A DNA stretch of 64,000 bases, taken from positions 62,001 to 126,000 of the forward strand of contig NZ_AULS01000002.1 of assembly GCF_000422405.1 (NCBI RefSeq). The letters are read 5' to 3'. Origin of the DNA: Microbacterium luticocti DSM 19459. Its GTDB lineage: Bacteria; Actinomycetota; Actinomycetes; Actinomycetales; Microbacteriaceae. Under the pieces are notes generated by a model that ran no database searches, was not told where the DNA came from, and was given only the letters and a program-made list of their open reading frames with translations. Shown piece by piece: positions 52,599 through 61,500 of the stretch (position 1 is the first letter of the stretch; each line of letters opens with the position of its first letter). The position numbers and the translations under genes are program-made.

Positions 52599-53902
52599 GC
52601 CGTCACGACCTCGGGTTCGGGCGCGCGGCGCAGCGCCAGCACGGGGATCACGACGAGCACCGCCACCACCGCCGCAGCCAAGAAGATCCACGGCGTCGGC
52701 ACCTGCTTGACCACGCCCAGGTCGGTGTAGGTCTCGTCCGCGCCCACGATCACCGAGGCGCCGATGAACGGCCCGGCGACCATCGGCACGAGCACCATCG
52801 CGATCATCCGCAGCCCCTGCACCATGCCCACCCGGTCGACCGGGGTGACGTCGCGCACGCTCGCCGACAGGGCGGCGACCGAGAGCATGAACCCGCCCAT
52901 CATCACCGTGCCGAACACGATGACCTCGCCCATGCCACGTACGAAGAACATGCCGACCAGCCCCACGACCATGATCGCCACGGCCGGCAGGATGGCGCGG
53001 GTCTTGCCGATCCGGTCGATGACGCGCCCGCCGAGCACGCTCATGACGGCGGCGAGGATCAGCACGCTCGCCAGCACGATGGCGTACCCCTCGATGCGCA
53101 GATACCGCTGGATGTAGATGATCAGGTACGGGATGAACACCTGCGTGCTCGTGCCGACGACCGCCCACGCGATCAGCAGGATGTACAGGCGCGGGTTCGC
53201 GCGCATCGTGCTCGGCCGCAGCCCGTTCAGCACGGCCGCGAGATACCCGTCGGGCGGGGTGCGCGTCTGTGCGGGCTCGCGCACCAGAAAGAACGCGACC
53301 ACGCCGACCACGGCGGTGACGGCGCCGACGATGCCGAAGAACAACGGCCACTGCCCGTCGCGGGTGAGCGGGTCGAGCGCGCCGAAGACGATGAGCATGC
53401 CCATCAGCGGCATGATCGCGAGCACTCCGTCGACCCGGCCACGGTTGGCGGGCACGGTCGACTCGGTGACCCACGCGTTGAACGCGGCGTCGTTGGCGCC
53501 CGAGCCGAAGAACGACATCACGCAGTCGAGCACGACGATGGCCACCACGGCGAGACCGACGGCCTGCGCGGCATCCGCCCCACCGGCGGGCTGCACCAGC
53601 CCGAACATCGCGGTGGTGGCACCCCAGAGCACGTATCCGACCGCGATGAACGGCTTGCGTCGACGCACCCGGTCGGAGGCCGCACCGATGAGCATCGTCG
53701 CGAGCGTGGCGGCGACGGCAGAGGATGCCACGAGCACCGCGATCACGGTGGGGTCGGTCGAGATGGTGTCGTACACGAACACGTTCAGGTACATGTTCTC
53801 GACGGTCCAGGCAAGCTGGCCCACCAGTCCGACGACGACCACCACCCACCAGGTGCGAGCGGGAACGGGCACGCGCGGGCGCGTCACGGTGTCGGGGGGC
53901 AT
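52595..53902 (-). CDS. MFS transporter (probable glycoside importer)
   Basis: A 435-residue, twelve-helix major facilitator. Helix 1 is WWVVVVVGLVGQLAWTVENMYLNVFVYDTI. The loop between helices 2 and 3 reads GAASDRVRRRKPFIAVGYVLWG, a variant of the D-R/K-x-G-R-R/K signature. The SFFGSGANDAAFNAWVTES helix resembles sugar/cation symporters. It is the first gene of the operon with the GH2 enzyme, which suggests uptake of an oligosaccharide or glycoside that the enzyme cleaves. I chose ATG 53902, with AAGG upstream; ATG 53908 is two codons earlier. Confidence 0.87.
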   Translation of the reverse strand: MPPDTVTRPRVPVPARTWWVVVVVGLVGQLAWTVENMYLNVFVYDTISTDPTVIAVLVASSAVAATLATMLIGAASDRVRRRKPFIAVGYVLWGATTAMFGLVQPAGGADAAQAVGLAVVAIVVLDCVMSFFGSGANDAAFNAWVTESTVPANRGRVDGVLAIMPLMGMLIVFGALDPLTRDGQWPLFFGIVGAVTAVVGVVAFFLVREPAQTRTPPDGYLAAVLNGLRPSTMRANPRLYILLIAWAVVGTSTQVFIPYLIIYIQRYLRIEGYAIVLASVLILAAVMSVLGGRVIDRIGKTRAILPAVAIMVVGLVGMFFVRGMGEVIVFGTVMMGGFMLSVAALSASVRDVTPVDRVGMVQGLRMIAMVLVPMVAGPFIGASVIVGADETYTDLGVVKQVPTPWIFLAAAVVAVLVVIPVLALRRAPEPEVVTA

Positions 53903-53955
53903 CGGCATCCTTGCTGAAACGTGACCGGTGTTCGGCTTTGTGCCGATCCTAGCCC

Positions 53956-55455
53956 TCAGCACTCGATGACGTTGACGGCAAGTCCGCCTTCGCTGGTCTC
54001 CTTGTACTTCGTCGACATGTCGATGCCGGTCTGGCGCATGGTCTCGACGACGGTGTCCAGCGGCACGTAGTGCGAGCCGTCGCCGCGCAGCGCGAGGCGC
54101 GCGGCGGTGACGGCGGTCGAGGCGGCGATCGCGTTGCGCTCGATGCACGGGATCTGCACGAGCCCGGCCACCGGGTCGCAGGTGAGTCCCAGGTGGTGCT
54201 CCATGGCGATCTCGGCGGCGTTCTCGATCTGCCGGTTGGTGCCGCCCATCACCGCGGTCAGGCCGCCGGCGGCCATGGCGCAGGCCGATCCGACCTCGGC
54301 CTGACACCCGCCCTCGGCACCCGAGATCGACGCATTCGCCTTGAACAGCGACCCCAACGCGGTGGCGGTGAGCAGATAGCGACGGATGCCGCGGCGGCGG
54401 TTCGCCTCGGCCACGTCGGCGTCGTCGGCAGCGGCCGCGGAGGCCGTGGCATCCGGTCGCTGCGCCCCGAAGCCGAGCAGGGCGCTGCCGACCAGTTCGC
54501 CGTGCGGGGTGACGGCGTTGCCGATGCCGAGCCCGGAATCGGCGAGGAACCGCCACCAGTACATGGCGACGGCGGGGACGATGCCCGCGGCGCCGTTGGT
54601 GGGGGCGGTGACCACGCGGCCGCCCGCGGCGTTCTCTTCGTTGACGGCGAGCGCGAACGCGCCGAGCCATTCGCCCGGGATCTCGCGGCCGTTCTCGGCC
54701 TCGGTGCGTTCCAGCTGCTCACGGATGGCGCCGGCACGGCGCTTGACCTTGAGCACGCCGGGGAGGATGCCGTCGGCCTGCAGTCCGGCGTCGACACAAC
54801 CGGCCATGGCGTCCCAGATCGCGTCGAGACCGGCCGCGACCTCTGCCTCGTCGCGCAGGCTCTCTTCGTTCAGCCGGGCGGCCTCGGCGATCGTCAGCCC
54901 GCGCTCGTCGCACAGGGCGAGCAGTTCGGCCGCCGTGTCGAAGGCCAGGGGGAAAGGATGCTTCGACACGGCGGTGGGTTCGCCCTCGCGGCGGATGAAC
55001 CCGCCGCCGATGGAGTAGTAGGTCTCTTCGGAGAGCGGGGTCGCGTCGGCGTCGTACGCGGTCAGGGTCATCGCGTTGGGATGCGCGGGCAGCCGGGTGC
55101 GGGGCGCGAACGAGATGTCGTCCTTCGCGAACGGCACCGGGTGGGTGCCGTCGATCAGCAGGGTGCCGCCGTCGGGCCAGTCCACCCACGCGGCACGCAC
55201 CCGGGCGGGGTCGACCGTGTCGGGCTCGTCGCCGCGCAGGCCCGCGACGACCGCGTCGGGGGTGCCGTGGCCGAGCCCGGTCGCACCCAGCGAGCCGAAC
55301 AGGATGCAGGTCACCCGCGCGACGCGCGGCAGGACGCCCGTCGCGGTCAGACGGGTGGCGAAGTCGCGGGCGGCGCGCATGGGGCCGACCGTATGGGAGC
55401 TCGAGGGGCCCACGCCGATGGAGAACAGCTCGAACGCCGAAACATATGCGCTCAC
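53956..55455 (-). CDS. sdaA: L-serine ammonia-lyase, single-chain, iron-sulfur type
   Basis: This enzyme deaminates L-serine to pyruvate. The 499-residue single chain joins the beta domain ([19 protein letters not shown] at residue 10) to the alpha domain, which carries the Cys ligands of the 4Fe-4S cluster ([17 protein letters not shown], and [18 protein letters not shown]). The length matches single-chain type II serine dehydratases. I use the GTG at 55455; TAGCCT (minus strand, 55462-55467) ends 6 bases upstream, so it is probably leaderless. Confidence 0.96.
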   Translation of the reverse strand: MSAYVSAFELFSIGVGPSSSHTVGPMRAARDFATRLTATGVLPRVARVTCILFGSLGATGLGHGTPDAVVAGLRGDEPDTVDPARVRAAWVDWPDGGTLLIDGTHPVPFAKDDISFAPRTRLPAHPNAMTLTAYDADATPLSEETYYSIGGGFIRREGEPTAVSKHPFPLAFDTAAELLALCDERGLTIAEAARLNEESLRDEAEVAAGLDAIWDAMAGCVDAGLQADGILPGVLKVKRRAGAIREQLERTEAENGREIPGEWLGAFALAVNEENAAGGRVVTAPTNGAAGIVPAVAMYWWRFLADSGLGIGNAVTPHGELVGSALLGFGAQRPDATASAAAADDADVAEANRRRGIRRYLLTATALGSLFKANASISGAEGGCQAEVGSACAMAAGGLTAVMGGTNRQIENAAEIAMEHHLGLTCDPVAGLVQIPCIERNAIAASTAVTAARLALRGDGSHYVPLDTVVETMRQTGIDMSTKYKETSEGGLAVNVIEC

Positions 55456-55467
55456 CCCTCCAGGCTA

Positions 55468-55680
55468 CGGCCTGGCAAGGGGCAGGGGGTCGCGCGGCAC
55501 GACGGCCGCGGTCGGAGCCGCGGACACGCGGGCCGGGCCGGTGTCGCGCACAGCCCGAACGTTCGGAACCGGAGCGGTGCCGCGCACAGCGGAAGCCCGG
55601 ACGCGCGAAACCGCGCCGGTGCCGCGCGGCCGGAGCCGCAAAGTCGCGGATCCGGACGCGCGCGGCCCGGCCGAGCCTGC
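55468..55680. repeat. GC-rich intergenic block with degenerate repeats
   Basis: No gene is evident. A unit of about 50 bases recurs imperfectly: GTGTCGCGCACAGCC near 55540, GTGCCGCGCACAGCG near 55580 and GTGCCGCGCGGCCGG near 55628, each followed by a GGA/CCG-rich stretch. It may be decayed repeat DNA between sdaA and hsp20. Confidence 0.4.
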
Positions 55681-56133
55681 TCAGCTCTCGACGGCGTGCT
55701 TCTCGGTCTCGTGCGCCTGGATCACCGGCGAGTCCGTCTCGGTCGAGATCTCGACCTTGCGCGGCTTGGCCTTCTCGCTGACCGGGATCGTCACGCTCAG
55801 CACACCGTTGCGGTAGGTCGCGGCGATGCGCTCGGTGTCGATGCCCTGCCCGAGGCTCAGCTGGCGCAGGAACGAGCCGGCCTCACGCTCGCGCGTGATC
55901 CACTTGACGCCCTCACCGGCGGTCAGCGTGCGCTCGGCGCGGATCGTGAGCAGCTGCCCGTCGACATCGACGTCGACCGAACCGGGGTCGATGCCGGGCA
56001 GGTCGGCGGTCAGCACGTAGTGGTCGCCGTCCTTGTACAGATCCATCGGCATCTGCCGCGGGCCGCGGCGGCCGGTCTCGAAGAACGTGTTCGCGAAGCG
56101 CTCCAGGTCACGGAGCGGGTCGTACGTGGCCAT
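55681..56133 (-). CDS. Hsp20/alpha-crystallin family small heat-shock protein
   Basis: A 150-residue holdase chaperone. The alpha-crystallin domain covers about residues 40-130: MPMDLYKDGDHYVLTADLPGIDPGSVDVDVDG, the conserved strand end R-E-R-E-A-G-S-F-L-R-Q-L, and A-T-Y-R-N-G-V-L-S-V-T-I-P. The N-terminal region binds clients. The ribosome-binding site GAAGGAGAAGG is strong. Both a HAIR and a CIRCE operator lie in the upstream region, so dual repression by HspR and HrcA is expected. Confidence 0.95.
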   Translation of the reverse strand: MATYDPLRDLERFANTFFETGRRGPRQMPMDLYKDGDHYVLTADLPGIDPGSVDVDVDGQLLTIRAERTLTAGEGVKWITREREAGSFLRQLSLGQGIDTERIAATYRNGVLSVTIPVSEKAKPRKVEISTETDSPVIQAHETEKHAVES

Positions 56134-56187
56134 ACCTTCTCCTTCTTCCTCATGCGCGGTCGGAACCTCATCCGACCCACATCCCGA

Positions 56188-56208
56188 CTTGAGTCAACCC
56201 GACTCAAC
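56188..56208 (-). promoter_or_regulatory. HAIR-type HspR operator upstream of hsp20
   Basis: CTTGAGT-N7-ACTCAAC matches the HspR-associated inverted repeat CTTGAGT-N7-ACTCAAG in 13 of 14 positions. It lies between the probable -10 element and the hsp20 start. Confidence 0.85.
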
Positions 56209-56218
56209 TACGATCAGA

Positions 56219-56245
56219 CTAGCACTCTCGATGTGAGAGTGCTAA
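56219..56245 (-). promoter_or_regulatory. CIRCE operator (HrcA) overlapping the hsp20 promoter
   Basis: CTAGCACTC-N9-GAGTGCTAA matches the CIRCE consensus TTAGCACTC-N9-GAGTGCTAA except at the first base. A TAGTCT -10-like hexamer (minus strand, 56216-56221) overlaps its end, so HrcA binding should block the promoter. Confidence 0.92.
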
Positions 56246-56424
56246 TGGTCTCAGCATCCTTTGAGCAACGCCGGCAGATGAGCAACACCGGCCGAACGCG
56301 TGCGCGAATGGGCGCCGCCCCGCACCCGCGCCACGACATCTGCGAACCGAGGTCGTCCACCCGGGAGGCAGGATCGCCTCACGCCCGCGCCGCCGCGAGC
56401 GCATCGACGTGGCAGGCTGGGCGG

Positions 56425-58479
56425 GTGACAGATCCGATCGACGACGACCCGTACCTGTGGCTGGAGCACATCCGCGACCCGAAGGCGCTCGCCTGGGCGC
56501 GCGAGCGCACCGCCGAGACCGAGGCCGCGTTCGCCGCCCCGGCACTCGCCGAGCGGCTGCGCTCGATCCTCGACGATCCCGACCGGCTGGTGGTCCCCAC
56601 CCGGCGCGGCGACTGGATGTACGACCTGTGGCGGGATGCCACCAACCCGCGCGGGCTGTGGCGCCGCGCCTCGCACGCCTCGTTCACGGCGGGTGACCCG
56701 CAGTGGCAGGTGCTGCTGGACATCGACGCGCTCGGGCGCGACGAGGGCACGCCGTGGGCGTTCGCGGGTGCCGTGCACGCCCCGCGCGGCCTCGACCGCG
56801 CGCTGGTGCAGCTGAGCCCCGACGGCGGCGACGCCCACGTCGTGCGCGAGTTCGACCTGGCCGCCGCCCGGTTCGTCGACGCCGACCCGTTCGCAATCGA
56901 CGCCGACAAGTCGCACAGCGCGTGGCTCGACGCCGACACGCTGCTGGTGGCATCCGCGCTCGCCGGCGGTGCACGCACCGAGTCGGGGTATCCCCGCAGC
57001 GCGCGGGTCTGGCGGCGGGGCACGCCGCTGGCCGACGCCCCCGTGGTGGCCGAGGCCGCGGCATCCGACGTCGCCGTCTTCGTGGGCGCCGACCACACCG
57101 ACGGGCACCACACCGCGCTGGCCGCGATCGCGCACGACTTCTTCCACGAGGAGCACCTCGTGTGGCCGCACTCGGCGGCCGCCCCCGCGCCGGCGCGGCT
57201 TCGGGTGCCGCAGGACGCGTACACGAACGTGCACGGCGACCTGATCGCGGTGCGCACCACCACCGAGTGGACCGTCGCCGGAGCGACGCACCCGGGCGGC
57301 ACCCTGCTGGTCGGCCCGCTGCGCACCGTGCTCGACGGCGACGGCGACGAGCTCGTGCCGGTGTTCACCCCGACCGCGACCGCGGTGCTCGAGGAGTGGA
57401 CGTGGACGCGCACGCGTCTGGTGCTGACCGTGCTCGAGAACGTGCGCAGCCGCATCCTGTCGCTCGATCCGGCCTCGTGGGCGGCGACCGAGCTTCACAC
57501 CGGCATCGACACCTCCGACATCCTCGCCGTCGACGTCGCCACCGCCGACGCCGACGAGGACGACGAGCTGTGGCTGCTCGCGCGCGGGTTCCTCACGCCG
57601 CAGACGCTGCTGGTGACGGATGCCGCCGCCCCGGCGCCGCGCGTCGTCGACCGCGCGCCCGAGGTGTTCGACGCGACGGGCCTGGCCACCACGCAGCACT
57701 GGGCGACATCAGCGGACGGCACCCGCATCCCGTACTTCCAGGTGGGACCGGTCGAATCCTACGGCGTACGCGCGGTGACCCTGAGCGGGTACGGCGGCTT
57801 CGAGGTGTCGCGGCTGCCCGAGTATGCGACGCTGGTCGGCCCGGCGTGGCTCGAGCCGGGGAACGTCTACGTGGTGGCGAACATCCGCGGCGGCGGCGAG
57901 TTCGGGCCGGCCTGGCACCTGGCGGCGCTGCGCGAGAACCGTCACCGCGCCTACCAGGACTTCGTCGCGGTGGCGCGCGACCTCGTCGCCCGCGGCGTGA
58001 CGACGCCCGAGCGCATCGGATGCCACGGCGGCAGCAACGGCGGATTGCTGGTCGGCAACATGCTCACGCAGCACCCGGACGATTTCGGGGCCGTGGTGTG
58101 CGGGGTGCCGCTTTTGGACATGCGGCGGTACACCCGGCTGTCAGCCGGGGCGAGCTGGATCGCCGAGTACGGCGACCCCGACGACCCGGCGGACTGGGAG
58201 TTCATCCGCACGTTCTCGCCGTACCACCTGATCGACCCGGCCCGCGCCTGCCCGCCGAGCCTGATCTACGCGGCCACCAGCGACGACCGGGTCGGACCGG
58301 TGCAGGCGCGCAAGATGGCCGCGCGCCTGGCCGACGAGACCGACGCCGAGGTCCACTACCTCGAGCAGGACGAGGGCGGGCACGCGGCATCCATCGACAA
58401 CGCCGCCAAGGCCGCGCTGCAGGCGACGATCCACGCGTTCCTGCACGACGTGCTGGTGCGCCGGCCAGCCGGCGTCTGA
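56425..58479 (+). CDS. S9A-type oligopeptidase (prolyl oligopeptidase / oligopeptidase B family)
   Basis: A 684-residue cytoplasmic serine peptidase. It begins IDDDPYLWLEHIRDPKALAWARE, the conserved N-terminal signature, followed by a seven-bladed propeller. The C-terminal hydrolase domain has GGEFGPAWHLAAL, the nucleophile motif G-G-S-N-G-G (Ser about residue 537), Asp in ATSDDRVGP and His in DEGGHAASI. It would degrade short peptides. CAGGCT at 56413-56418 ends 6 bases before the GTG. A strong terminator follows. Confidence 0.92.
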   Translation: MTDPIDDDPYLWLEHIRDPKALAWARERTAETEAAFAAPALAERLRSILDDPDRLVVPTRRGDWMYDLWRDATNPRGLWRRASHASFTAGDPQWQVLLDIDALGRDEGTPWAFAGAVHAPRGLDRALVQLSPDGGDAHVVREFDLAAARFVDADPFAIDADKSHSAWLDADTLLVASALAGGARTESGYPRSARVWRRGTPLADAPVVAEAAASDVAVFVGADHTDGHHTALAAIAHDFFHEEHLVWPHSAAAPAPARLRVPQDAYTNVHGDLIAVRTTTEWTVAGATHPGGTLLVGPLRTVLDGDGDELVPVFTPTATAVLEEWTWTRTRLVLTVLENVRSRILSLDPASWAATELHTGIDTSDILAVDVATADADEDDELWLLARGFLTPQTLLVTDAAAPAPRVVDRAPEVFDATGLATTQHWATSADGTRIPYFQVGPVESYGVRAVTLSGYGGFEVSRLPEYATLVGPAWLEPGNVYVVANIRGGGEFGPAWHLAALRENRHRAYQDFVAVARDLVARGVTTPERIGCHGGSNGGLLVGNMLTQHPDDFGAVVCGVPLLDMRRYTRLSAGASWIAEYGDPDDPADWEFIRTFSPYHLIDPARACPPSLIYAATSDDRVGPVQARKMAARLADETDAEVHYLEQDEGGHAASIDNAAKAALQATIHAFLHDVLVRRPAGV

Positions 58480-58496
58480 CCCGGCGGGCGCGTCCC

Positions 58497-58535
58497 CCAC
58501 CGGTCCGCCGACGTGAGGTGTCGGCGGGCCGGTGG
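58497..58535. terminator. Hairpin terminator between convergent genes
   Basis: CCACCGGTCCGCCGAC at 58497-58512 pairs with 58520-58535 over 16 bases, with one G-T type mismatch and a 7-base loop. It lies between the oligopeptidase and the surface-protein genes and can serve both. Confidence 0.75.
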
Positions 58536-58564
58536 CCGGTCAGGCCCGGTGGCCGGTCAGGCCC
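58531..58564. repeat. Tandem 17-bp duplication including a stop codon
   Basis: GGTGGCCGGTCAGGCCC occurs exactly at 58531-58547 and 58548-58564. The second copy contains the TGA stop of the surface-protein gene, and the first is the duplicate beyond it. Confidence 0.85.
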
Positions 58565-61500
58565 GGCGGCCGCGGGTGATCAGCACGATCCCGCCGCCGA
58601 TGAGCAGCAACAGCAGGCCGCCGGCGGCGATCAGCAGCGACGGCCACAGGTCGCCGCCGGTGCGTGGCAGGTCGGGCTCGGCCGGCGGCGCCATCGTCAC
58701 GCTCGCGTGCGCCTGCGGCGAGGTCACGGTGTCACCGGACGGGTCGGTGCCGGTCGCGGTCGCGGTGTTGGTCAGCGCACTCGTGGCCAGGTCGGCGGCG
58801 GTCACCGTGTAGGTGGCCGTGCAGCTGATCCGCGCCCCCGGGGCGAGGCTCGCCGCCTCGTCGGGGCAGTCGATCTGCGACAGCGACCCGGTGCCGCTGA
58901 ACGCCACCTCGTCGATGGTGACATCGTGCACGGTCACGGTGCCGGTGTTGGTCACCTCGAACGTGTACACGACACGGTCGCCGGCGGCGTGGGCCGCATG
59001 GGCGTCCGCGGTCTTCACCAGGCTCAGCGCGGGCTGCGGGTCGCTCGGGATGACCACGCGCGACGGCGGCGAGACCACCCGGTCACCGGTCGGCGGCGTG
59101 CCCGACGCGGTCGCCGTGTTGCTCAGCAGCCCGGCGTCGACATCGGCCTGGGTGAGCGTGTACTCGGCCGTGCAGGTCGTCTGCGCGCCCGGTGCCAGCT
59201 CGGTCTGCGGGCACACGATCGCGCTGGGCGCGCCGCTGCCGCTGAACTCCATGTCGTCGATCGCGACATCGTGCAGCGTGACGTTGCCGGTGTTGGTGAC
59301 CACGAACGAGTACGTGATCTTCTGTCTCACGGTGAAGTGGGCGGCATCCGCCGGGTCGGCCGACTTGACCACGGTCAGCGCCGGCGCCGATGTGGCCGTG
59401 ACCCGGGCGCTCGCCTCGGGCGAGGTGACCGTCGCACCGTCGGGGGCCAGGGCGGATGCCGCGGCGGTGTTCTGCACGTCGCCTCGGTCGATGTCGGCCT
59501 GGGTCACCCGGTAGGTGGCCGTGCAGTCCACGAACGCGCCCGGGACCAGGTGCGCGGCGCCCGCCGGGCAGTCGATCGCCGACAGCGACCCGGTGCCGGT
59601 GAACGCGGTCTCGTCGATGGCGACCGAGCGCACCGTCACGTTGCCGGTGTTGGTCACGCGGAACGTGTACGCGACGGTATCGCCCGCGGCATCCACGGTG
59701 GCGCGCGACGCGGTCTTGACCAGGCCGATCGCCGGCTGCTGCGCCGCCGGGACCACCACCTGCGACGGCGGCGAGGGCACGCGGTCACCGCTGGGCGGCT
59801 GGCCGGTCGCGGTGGCCGAGTTCGACACGTGCCCCGCGTCGAGGTCGTCCTGGGTCAGCGTGTACTCCGAGGTGCAGGTCGTCTGCGCTCCCGGGGCGAG
59901 CTCGGTGGACGGGCACTCGATCGCGGTGGGGGTGCCGCTGCCCGAGAAGTCGGTGTCGTCGACGGTGATCTCGCGCATCGTCACGTTGCCGGTGTTGGTG
60001 ACCACGAACGAGTACGTGATCTTCTGCCCCACGGTGAAGTGGGCGGCATCGGACGGATCGGCCGACTTGACCAGCGACAGCGCCGGCGCCTGCGTGGCGG
60101 TCACCCGCGCCTGCGCCACCGGTGAGGTCACGGTCGTGCCGTCGGGGGCGAGACCGGATGCCTCGGCCGAGTTCTGCACGTCACCCCGGTCGATGTCGGC
60201 CTGCGACACGGTATAGGTCGCCGTGCAGTCCACCGCGTCGCCGGGCGCCAGCCGTGCGGCCGCGGCCGGGCAGTCGACCGCCGAGACGGCGCCGCTGCCG
60301 GTGAACGACACCTCGCCGATGCCGACCGAACGCACGGTGACGTTGCCGGTGTTGGTCACGTGGAACGTGTAGGTGACGGTGTCACCGGCCGCGCCCACGG
60401 TCGCCGGGCCGGCGGTCTTCACCAGCGACAGCGCCGGCGCCTGTGTGCCGGACAGGGTGACCGATGACGGGTCGGAGTGCACAGGGCCGTCGGCCGGGTC
60501 GACCGCGTTCGCGACGGCCTCGTTCACGATCCGCCCGGCGTCCACGTCGTCCTGGGTGATCGTGTACGACGAGGTGCAGGTCGTCGACGCGCCCGGCGCC
60601 AACGTGGTCTGCGGACAGGTCGGTGCTGCCAGGGTTCCGCTGCCGGTGAAGTCCGTGTCATCCACGGTCACGCCGTGCAGTGTGACGTTGCCGGTGTTGT
60701 GCACGGCGAACGAATAGGTCACGACCTGGCCGACGGTGAAGTTCGCGGCATCGGACGGCGACGCCGACTTGACGAGGGTGAGCGCGGGGGCCTGGTTCAC
60801 GCCCACGCGGGCGCTGGCAGGCTCGGCGTCGACATCGTCACCGGCCGGGTCGGTCGCGGTCGCGGTCGCGGTGTTGCGCACCTCGCCGGCGTCGATGTCG
60901 GCCTGGGTCACCGTGTAGGTGGCGGTGCAGTCGACCCCGGCCCCCGGCGCCAGCCGGGCGATGCCGGACGGGCAGGCGATCTGGGACAGCTGCCCGCTGC
61001 CGGTGAACGAGACCTCCGAGACGGCGGCGTCGGTGAGCGTGACGTTGCCGGTGTTGAGCACGCGGAACGTGTAGGTCACCGTGTCGCCGGCGGCGTCGAC
61101 GGTCGTCGGCGAGGCCGACTTGACCAGCGAGAGCGCGGGGCTGCGCTCGCCGCTGAGGGTCACCGTGGACTCGTTCGAGACGACATCGCCGTCACGCGGG
61201 TCGGTGCCGTGTGCGGTCGCCGTGTTGACGATGCCGCCGGCGTCGACGTCGTCCTGGGTGATGGTGTACACCGACGTGCAGGTGACGTCGTCACCGGGGG
61301 CCAGCGTGGTCTGGGGGCAGGATGCCGCGGGCAAGGTGCCGTGCCCGGTGAAGCTGTCGTCGCGGATCGAGATGCCGTGGACGGTGGCGGTGCCGGTGTT
61401 GCTGACCAGGAACGAATAGGTGACCTGCTGCCCCACCCGGAAATCGGCGGTGCCCGAGGGGGCGGCCGACTTGGTCAGGCTCAGCTCCGCGGTGGTCTCG

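Noticed and set aside
54070..56424. Upstream extension of the S9 oligopeptidase frame to about 1469 codons
   Set aside because: The extension runs antisense through sdaA and hsp20 and through their operators. The real start is GTG 56425, where the family N-terminus begins next to a -10 element.
58813..60216. Two 233-codon plus-strand ORFs exactly adjacent to each other
   Set aside because: They are antisense shadows of the surface-protein repeats. Their equal length simply reports the 702-bp repeat period.
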